Shown one piece after another: positions 13,812 to 20,099 of a DNA stretch of 20,099 nucleotides. The notes beneath the pieces were generated by a model. That model saw only the letters and a list, made by a program, of their open reading frames with translations, did no database searches and was not told the DNA's origin. The translations under genes and the position numbers were made by a program. Origin of the DNA: a virus; IMG/VR virus record IMGVR_UViG_3300017917_003147, positions 1 to 20,099 of that record. One strand, given 5' to 3'. Each line of letters begins with the position of its first letter. The stretch's first letter is position 1.

Positions 13812-14140
13812 ATCTAGCCGCATTATTAGGTGAAGTATTTCTTCTAGGGCATTGGAAGAATTACGAAGAGTTAGAAGAAAACTTATCAATGCCTGAGCTT
13901 TTGCAAACGCTTAAATCAAAGCATGAACAGGAGCATAACCAGCGAAAATTTGCAGCATCTCTAAAGGGAATAGATATAGACGATGGTGCAGAAAATAAAG
14001 AAGGTTCTACCTTTGACGATGTAAGAAGAAGAGCCCTTGGAATAAATGCATCAGCAGATGATGTTGTAAGTTTACAAGGATCTTTTGCCAGCGAAGCTGG
14101 ATTTGGAATCGGAATGGGGTTAGGATATTCCAAGGAGTAA
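13479..14140 (+). CDS. Tail assembly chaperone, frameshifted long form (gpGT-like)
   Basis: A -1 shift at CCCAAAC joins the first 99 residues to a second frame from 13775 to the TAA at 14138-14140, giving about 220 residues. The second part (SELDLAALLGEVFLLGHWKN, then ENLSMPELLQTLKSKHEQEH) is the usual start of the T domain, although it has no start codon or ribosome site of its own before the ATG at 13889. That ATG lies too far inside the conserved region to be the real start. The T part ends in a Gly-rich tail (GFGIGMGLGYSKE). In lambda-like phages the G/GT ratio controls tail assembly. AAGGAG of the tape measure lies within its last codons. Confidence 0.8.
13769..13775 (+). promoter_or_regulatory. 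-1 ribosomal frameshift slippery site CCCAAAC
   Basis: CCCAAAC fits the X-XXY-YYZ rule in the zero frame (C-CCA-AAC). The -1 frame has a stop at 13757-13759 just upstream and stays open from there to 14140, so the shift must occur in the short window where both frames are open. A stimulating hairpin downstream is possible (GC-rich 13782-13800) but not clear to me. Confidence 0.8.
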
Positions 14141-14143
14141 TTA

Positions 14144-17100
14144 ATGGCTGACGAACAAATTGTAACGAGTATAGTCGCCAAAGCTGACTTGTCAAGCCTT
14201 GTGTCTGAAGTACACAGGGCTACAGCCAGTTTACAACAATTACAAAGAGAATTAAATACTTCCAATAAATCAATTGCATCAGCTACAAAAATAGCTAATA
14301 ATTTATTTAGAGATACTCTTGTTGGAAGTGGTATGTATGCCAGTAATTTTGTTAATTTAAATTCAGATGTAGATAAGTTTGGTAAAAATTTAGATGCTGG
14401 AAGACTAAAGCTTAAAGATTATTTTACAACATATCAAACGCATTTAAGAACATCAAAAGGATTGATTAGAGAGCTTGCTAGAGAGCAAGTAATGCTACAA
14501 AATTCTGTTCTTCAACCATTGGGTAGAAATGCTCAAGGCTTAATGCAGTACAACGTAATGATTCCCAGAGGCCTTGATGAAGTAGCAAATAAGATGAAAA
14601 TAGCTCGCATGGAAGCTATGATAATGAATAAAACTCTTTCTCAGGGGGCTACAGCACTAATTAATTGGGGTAAAAATACTCAATGGGCTGGTCGCCAGTT
14701 AACAGTAGGCTTAACAGTTCCAATGACTATGTTTGGTTCAGCAGCAGCAAAAGCATTTAGAGAAGCTGATCAAGAATTAGTTAGATTAACAAAAGTTTAT
14801 GGAGGATTAGCTGCAACATCAGCACAAGATTTAAAAGCAATTAGAGAAGATGTAGTAAAAACATCAAAAGAATTATCTCAGGCATATGGATCAAGTTTTA
14901 AAGACACCATCGCTTTAGCAGCTGACATAGCAGCAACAGGAAAAACTGGAAATGACTTATTGAGTTCTGTTAAAGAAACAACAAGACTTGCAATTCTTGG
15001 TGAAGTCGATAGACAAGAGGCAATGAAAGCTACTCTTGCTATACAAACAGCATTTAAGCAAAATACTCAAGAACTTACAGAAACAATTAACTTTTTAAAC
15101 GCAGTTGAAAACCAAACATCAACAACTCTTAATGATTTAGTCGAAGCTATTCCAAAAGCAGGACCAATTATTAAAGGTTTAGGTGGTAGCGTAAAAGACC
15201 TTGCATTATATTTAACAGCAATGCGAGAGGGTGGAATCGCAGCTGGAGAAGGAGCAAACGCATTAAAGTCTGGTCTAGCATCATTAATTAATCCAACTAA
15301 AGTAGCTCAAGCAAGATTTAAAGAATTTGGAATTGATATTTTAGGAATTGTAAATTCTAACGCAGGGAATGTAACTGCAACTATTTTAGAACTACAAAAA
15401 TCATTAGAAAAATTAAATCCATTGCAAAAACAACAAGCATTAGAACAGTTGTTTGGTAAATTCCAATTTGCTAGAATGAATGCCTTGTTTGAAAATCTTG
15501 GTAAGCAAGGAAGCCAAACTTTACAAGTTCTTGATTTAATGAAGGCTTCATCTCAAGATTTAGCAAACATAGCTGGACGAGAGTTAACTCAAGTAACAGA
15601 ATCAGCATCTGGTAAGTATAGAAGGGCTATCGAAACCTTAAGGGCTAGTCTAGCAACAACTGGAGAGCAGTTTTTAGGAGTTGCTACTAAATTTATAAAT
15701 GCTTTTTCTAAAGTTTTAGATTTTTTTAATAATTTACCAGAACCTATTAAAAAAGCTGTAACATATTTGGGTGGATTTACAGCAGTAATTGGTCCAATAA
15801 TTATGTTAACTGGCGTACTTGCAAACTTTTTTGGATATATTACAAAGGGTATAGTTCAGCTTAGAGCGTTTTTTCAAAGAGCACATGGATGGAAAATGCT
15901 TACTCCAGAAATTATTGCTGCACAAAAAGCTGCGGACTTAGTAGAACAATCATTTTATTCTGATGCAAAAGCTGCCGAAGTTCTTCATGGAGCATTAACT
16001 AAACTTACATCAGATTATATGAATTTACAAAAGGCAATGTTAACTGGCACAATACCAGTGAATCCAGCAGTAACAACAGTTGCTGGAAGACCAGTTATGG
16101 ATTCTTTAAGAAGAGTTGTAGATCCTAATGATCCATATGTTGGAGATATTAATACTAGAGCAATGTCTCATATTAATCCAAGAGATCCAAATAATCCAGC
16201 TTCTATTTTTGGAGGAGTTCCTGGAGCAGTACCAGTCAATAGAGGAATTTTAAGAACACCACAAATATATATGCAAGACAGACTTCCTAACATAGAAGGT
16301 TTAACTTCGGTAAAAGGAATTTCTACTGGTATAGTTTCTGGCGAAGCTGCCAGATTCCATGCATTAATGGCAACGCTTGGAATGCAAACAGAAGCTGAAG
16401 TTGCTAATTTAAAGAAAACAATTGCATTAGGTGGTACTGTAAGTGCAGAGTTATTAGATACTTTTGATGACATTCTTCCTATTACAACTAGATTAGCAGA
16501 TAATGCAGCTACACAGTCAGCTAGAATTGTAACAGAATTAAGAGCTGGGAAAATGACAGTTGATCAAGCTAAAACAGAAATAATGGCAATAAATGCTCAA
16601 TTAGAAACTGCATTAAAATCTGAAGTTGCTGCATATGCAGCTTCAAGAGGAAGAACAATTGATTTTACTAAAGCTCCATTAATGAATCAACCAGTAGTTG
16701 ATGCTACTGGACAATTTACATTAAGAGACTTATATAAAAAAGAAGCAAATCGTGCTGTCATGGAAGAATTTGGAAGGTTACGTGGAGTTAGAACATTTGG
16801 CGCTCCATATAGTATTCAAACAACTAGGTTACCAAAATTAAATGCTGGTGGAGATATAGAATCATTTGGTCCTAATAAAACTGTTGTATCTGGACCTACA
16901 TCAATTAATTATGATGATAGATTAGGTACTGTTCCAGTTGGAGGATATGTATTGAATCAAGGAGCATCATTAGATCCAGCCAATAGGGATCTAGTTGCAA
17001 TGGCTCCATATACATTTGAGGATGGTGGAAAAATAACAGCAGCATTAACTCCAGGAGAAGTTGTTTTTGGACCAAAGATAAATAAAATTCCTGGATTATA

Positions 17101-20099
17101 TGATGCAGTAGATGCAGCAAATAATGGATATAGTTTTGGCGGACAAATAATGCGTAACGTGTATGGATATGGAAAAGAAAGTGTATTGTCTGTATGGGCA
17201 AGATTAGTAAATTCAAAAGATTATCCTAAAGTAATTAAAGCAGCAAGCATTTCTTCAGATGCTGCAATTTTATCTAAATTAACTGGAATGCCAATAAAAG
17301 ATGCAATTGCACTAAGTAAAAAAGATTATGAAGATGCAATTAAATACGCAAATAAAGCTGCAAGAATAAATGGAACAGATAAAACTATTGAATTTGTTAA
17401 AGCAAGAACTGCACAGTTAATAAAAATAAGTAAACAATATCCAAATGGTAATTTAATTTTAGATGCATATACAAATAAAAATAAATATAATCAGGCAAAT
17501 AAAGCTAAAGGGCATGCTGTAATATCTACTGTAGATTATACAAAAGATATGCTTTCTGTTACAAAACAACTAGAGGCTGATGGGGTAATTGATTCTAAGC
17601 AGGCAGCAAAAGTTATTGGAATATTAGGCGGATTAAAGAATTTTGATATTACGGATCCAGTACATAAATCACATTTCTTAACTGCACAAACATCTGCAAA
17701 TATATTTAAACCTGGAGAGTTAGAAAAATTATTAATTCAAAATGGAATGTCTGCACAAGAAGCAAAGATATATACAAATGTCACTGGAATTAGAGCAAAT
17801 AACTACGCATATCAATCAACTGGATTAATGGGTTCATTTAATACCATGTTTGCTGGTATGGCAAGAAACAAAAATTTGAACTTTGCAGATGTAGTATCTC
17901 CATTCCAAGATGAAGCAAAATCTAATTTTATTTCAGGAATTAGAGGCCTTAAAGCAAGTTTAGGCATAAAAGGCAAGACTACAATGGAAGATATTATTAA
18001 ACAATTAACACTTACAAGAATGAAATCGGGAAGATCATTTGTTCCAACATTATTAGGAGTACTTTCTTCTAGAGGTAGTTCATGGACAAGAACATTAAGT
18101 TCTCCAGCTGTTGCTTCTTTTGTTTCAAAAAATATGGGTGGATTTATTCCAGGAGGTTCAATTTCTAGACCAAGAAATTCATATGGCTCCCCGATGTCAT
18201 TATTAAATCCTTCTAGCATGTTAAAAGTTCTATCAAGTGCGAAAAGTATGTCAAGTAAATCTTCTTTGGGCAGTTTTGCAAATATGCCAACTGTAAATTA
18301 TAGTCATCAAATACTGCCTAGTTCTGGTAGAAGTTATCCAATACCTGGAGTTTCTGGCATATATAAAAATGATAAGGGAGAACTAGTATTTTTTAAAGGT
18401 GTTCCAAATGAAATTACTGCAAAAGCAGAAATGTATGGAACTAGAATGGCTAGGGAAGTATTTGGACTAGATTCTCCAAATCAAACAATAAAAACTATAT
18501 TAAACCCATTTGATCCATCTAAAAAAAGTAAATTATTAGGATTAGAATCTCCATTTGATTCTAGATTTTCTGCAGGCGGAACTAAGTTTACAGAAGATCA
18601 AATGATTAGACAGCACATAGCAGCTCTATTAATGAATAATAAAGATTTATCTAAATCTAATGTATTTGGCAATGTGTTGGCTGATGTAGGTCCAGCAGGG
18701 GTATTTTCTAGGGCATCAATGAATACTTCTTTTGCAGAATCTATGAATTCAATGGAAAAACAGGCAATGATAAATCTTCTTGCTGTAAGGGGCGGAGCAA
18801 GAAAAGATTTTGCATACAACACTTCTGGAATAGCATCAGAAATGTCTTCAAGGCAATATGGTGCAAAAATGAAAGCTGCTATGAAAAACATGCATCCTAG
18901 GTTAAAAGCATTTATTAATTCATTGCCAGAATCTGATAGGGCTCCATATATTGCAATGCTTGCAAGACTTGAAGAAGGAATGAAAGTAAATTGGAGTAAA
19001 TATCAATCTATTCATGCAAATCCACAATTTAATAAAGGTGGAGGAATTATTCGTCATGGAAGATCTGCATATGGAAGACCAGGTAATCCAGCAGCTAGAG
19101 CACAATGGGAAGCTAAACAACGTTTACAAAGAGAAAGAGATTTGGCTGCAGCTAGATCTAGAGCAGCATCTCATCAGATTTATGGACAACAAGGATTAAC
19201 TACAGGTCTTGGAAGAGAAGCGGTTAGACAAGGAACTACAAGTTTTTATAATCCAGGAGCTTATTTAAGATCTGCAATGATTCCTAATATTACAATGCCA
19301 GCAAATATTCCTTTCATTGGAAATACAGCAGCAATAGCAAGCATCCCAAATATGTTAAGTAAATCGCTTCAAAAAATGGCAATAACTATAAAAGAAGGTG
19401 CTAATGCTATAGCAGTTAATTCTTTAGCTGGAGCTAAATATGCAAATGCTTCTTTTAAGTCTGCTTCTACTTCTCTTACAAATGGAATGAAGTCTTATGC
19501 TTCAGATATGCAATCACACGGAAGAAGACTAGCTCATAAAATAGCAATGGCTGGTCAGCCAATTAGACAAGCTCAAGCAGAATATATGGCAGGTCAAGGA
19601 TATATAGTTAGAAGTAATACAGCTACGGGCAGACCAGTAATGGAAAATGGAAAACAAGTTCCTTTAATGGGTCCAGGACTAGTTGGAAGTTGGGGACAGG
19701 GTGGAGTAGTAGATAGCCAAGGAAGAATGGTGCAGGATATTTCAACTAGAAAAGTTGGAGTTCTTGGAATGAGAAGAAGAGAATTTTTAATAGATGATAA
19801 AGTTTTAAGTGAAAAAGAAGCTAAGGCTGCTGGCTATAGATATCAGTCTAGTGGTAGCATGGGTGCTCAAATGGGCGTTATGATGGGAGGGCAATTAGCT
19901 TCACAAGCAGCGTTTGCAAAAGGAAATGAAAAAATGGGATACGGCTTAATGGCTGCATCCACATTAGCAATGTTTGCTCCAATACATAGAATAGGACCAG
20001 CTTTAAAATCAATTGGTCCAGCTTTAAAAAGCGGAGGAGCGGCAATAAAAACTATGGAAAGGTCTTTCCATGGTCTTGTCAATTTAATAGCAAAAGCAG
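14144..20099 (+). CDS. Tape measure protein, 3' end outside window
   Basis: Open from ATG 14144 (AAGGAG six bases upstream) to the window end, at least 1985 residues. It sets tail length, chaperones tube growth and travels with DNA into the cell. The N-terminal 60-150 residues are coiled-coil-like. Residues 170-430 match the phage tape measure core (TVPMTMFGSAAAKAF, then FREADQELVRLTKVYGG and the Ala-rich LADIAATG-type repeats). A hydrophobic segment at about 538-568 is a likely membrane-passing helix. GG-hydrophobic motifs recur at residues 900, 959, 997, 1330 and 1630, with LTPGEVVF at 968-975, dividing the rest into modules. Residues about 1405-1560 resemble a kinase fold. Nearly all Arg codons are AGA. 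Confidence 0.9.
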   Translation, partial: MADEQIVTSIVAKADLSSLVSEVHRATASLQQLQRELNTSNKSIASATKIANNLFRDTLVGSGMYASNFVNLNSDVDKFGKNLDAGRLKLKDYFTTYQTHLRTSKGLIRELAREQVMLQNSVLQPLGRNAQGLMQYNVMIPRGLDEVANKMKIARMEAMIMNKTLSQGATALINWGKNTQWAGRQLTVGLTVPMTMFGSAAAKAFREADQELVRLTKVYGGLAATSAQDLKAIREDVVKTSKELSQAYGSSFKDTIALAADIAATGKTGNDLLSSVKETTRLAILGEVDRQEAMKATLAIQTAFKQNTQELTETINFLNAVENQTSTTLNDLVEAIPKAGPIIKGLGGSVKDLALYLTAMREGGIAAGEGANALKSGLASLINPTKVAQARFKEFGIDILGIVNSNAGNVTATILELQKSLEKLNPLQKQQALEQLFGKFQFARMNALFENLGKQGSQTLQVLDLMKASSQDLANIAGRELTQVTESASGKYRRAIETLRASLATTGEQFLGVATKFINAFSKVLDFFNNLPEPIKKAVTYLGGFTAVIGPIIMLTGVLANFFGYITKGIVQLRAFFQRAHGWKMLTPEIIAAQKAADLVEQSFYSDAKAAEVLHGALTKLTSDYMNLQKAMLTGTIPVNPAVTTVAGRPVMDSLRRVVDPNDPYVGDINTRAMSHINPRDPNNPASIFGGVPGAVPVNRGILRTPQIYMQDRLPNIEGLTSVKGISTGIVSGEAARFHALMATLGMQTEAEVANLKKTIALGGTVSAELLDTFDDILPITTRLADNAATQSARIVTELRAGKMTVDQAKTEIMAINAQLETALKSEVAAYAASRGRTIDFTKAPLMNQPVVDATGQFTLRDLYKKEANRAVMEEFGRLRGVRTFGAPYSIQTTRLPKLNAGGDIESFGPNKTVVSGPTSINYDDRLGTVPVGGYVLNQGASLDPANRDLVAMAPYTFEDGGKITAALTPGEVVFGPKINKIPGLYDAVDAANNGYSFGGQIMRNVYGYGKESVLSVWARLVNSKDYPKVIKAASISSDAAILSKLTGMPIKDAIALSKKDYEDAIKYANKAARINGTDKTIEFVKARTAQLIKISKQYPNGNLILDAYTNKNKYNQANKAKGHAVISTVDYTKDMLSVTKQLEADGVIDSKQAAKVIGILGGLKNFDITDPVHKSHFLTAQTSANIFKPGELEKLLIQNGMSAQEAKIYTNVTGIRANNYAYQSTGLMGSFNTMFAGMARNKNLNFADVVSPFQDEAKSNFISGIRGLKASLGIKGKTTMEDIIKQLTLTRMKSGRSFVPTLLGVLSSRGSSWTRTLSSPAVASFVSKNMGGFIPGGSISRPRNSYGSPMSLLNPSSMLKVLSSAKSMSSKSSLGSFANMPTVNYSHQILPSSGRSYPIPGVSGIYKNDKGELVFFKGVPNEITAKAEMYGTRMAREVFGLDSPNQTIKTILNPFDPSKKSKLLGLESPFDSRFSAGGTKFTEDQMIRQHIAALLMNNKDLSKSNVFGNVLADVGPAGVFSRASMNTSFAESMNSMEKQAMINLLAVRGGARKDFAYNTSGIASEMSSRQYGAKMKAAMKNMHPRLKAFINSLPESDRAPYIAMLARLEEGMKVNWSKYQSIHANPQFNKGGGIIRHGRSAYGRPGNPAARAQWEAKQRLQRERDLAAARSRAASHQIYGQQGLTTGLGREAVRQGTTSFYNPGAYLRSAMIPNITMPANIPFIGNTAAIASIPNMLSKSLQKMAITIKEGANAIAVNSLAGAKYANASFKSASTSLTNGMKSYASDMQSHGRRLAHKIAMAGQPIRQAQAEYMAGQGYIVRSNTATGRPVMENGKQVPLMGPGLVGSWGQGGVVDSQGRMVQDISTRKVGVLGMRRREFLIDDKVLSEKEAKAAGYRYQSSGSMGAQMGVMMGGQLASQAAFAKGNEKMGYGLMAASTLAMFAPIHRIGPALKSIGPALKSGGAAIKTMERSFHGLVNLIAKA
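18300..18890 (+). other. Kinase-fold-like segment inside tape measure
   Basis: Tape measure residues about 1390-1580. GIYKNDKGELVFFKG places K1418 like the ATP-binding Lys of HipA/PI4K-type kinases, with E1429 in the following helix. N-K-D1501-L-S-K-S-N1506 gives the D-x4-N spacing of their catalytic loop, and D1514 (LADVG) could be the second metal ligand. The loop His common in such enzymes is absent. The match is by eye only, and the segment may be structural rather than catalytic. Confidence 0.35.

Noticed and set aside
13808-13817. Palindrome CTAGATCTAG just after the frameshift site as a stimulating hairpin
   Set aside because: It has no loop as a hairpin and begins 32 bases after the heptamer, too far for a typical stimulator.
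13889-14140. Independent 83-residue gene from the ATG at 13889
   Set aside because: The conserved T-domain sequence begins about 28 codons earlier in the same frame with no start codon, and a slippery site precedes it, so it is the frameshifted part of the chaperone.

Overview
The window is part of the late (structural) region of an AT-rich, long-tailed double-stranded DNA phage (siphovirus). Every gene I can support is on the + strand. An HK97-type head module is followed by neck genes, a tail tube gene, a frameshifted pair of tail assembly chaperone genes and a very long tape measure gene that runs off the right end. The sequence does not name the host. Gene order, the style of the tail tube and tape measure proteins, and promoters set directly on start codons (leaderless messages are common in Actinobacteria) lean towards a low-GC actinobacterial host, possibly aquatic. 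That is inference.

Layout. 1-3183: a tight run of five 2-oxoglutarate/Fe(II)-dependent dioxygenase genes, the first cut by the window edge. They overlap or nearly abut, so they are probably co-translated. 3196-4956: a 586-residue protein with an N-terminal concanavalin A/LamG-like fold, probably a virion surface or tail protein. 5020-5367: a small protein of unknown function. 5364-6944: portal. 7000-8340: prohead protease whose C-terminal part is very probably also made separately as the scaffold from an in-frame GTG with a strong ribosome binding site. 8360-9394: major capsid protein, then a strong terminator. 9494-12590: five genes reading as a SAP/Rho-N-like head protein, head-tail connector, head closure, neck/tail completion and tail terminator. 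12693-13373: tail tube protein, then a second strong terminator. 13479-14140: chaperone pair joined by a -1 frameshift at CCCAAAC. 14144-20099: tape measure, at least 1985 residues, implying a tail of roughly 300 nm or more at about 1.5 angstrom per residue.

Regulation. Most intergenic gaps hold a good sigma70-type -10 element, often in the extended form TGnTATAAT. Three of them sit 6-8 bases before an ATG, so the LamG-like, 5020 and protease messages would be leaderless or nearly so. Two GC-rich hairpin terminators close the capsid and tail tube units, and each is followed by a new promoter and a strong ribosome binding site.

Most unusual parts: the array of at least five divergent dioxygenases beside a carbohydrate-binding-like structural protein in the packaging/portal region, and a segment of the tape measure that resembles a HipA/PI4K-like kinase fold. 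The terminase, the rest of the tail, lysis and replication genes are outside the window. I saw no tRNA, rRNA, CRISPR array, transposon or integrase.
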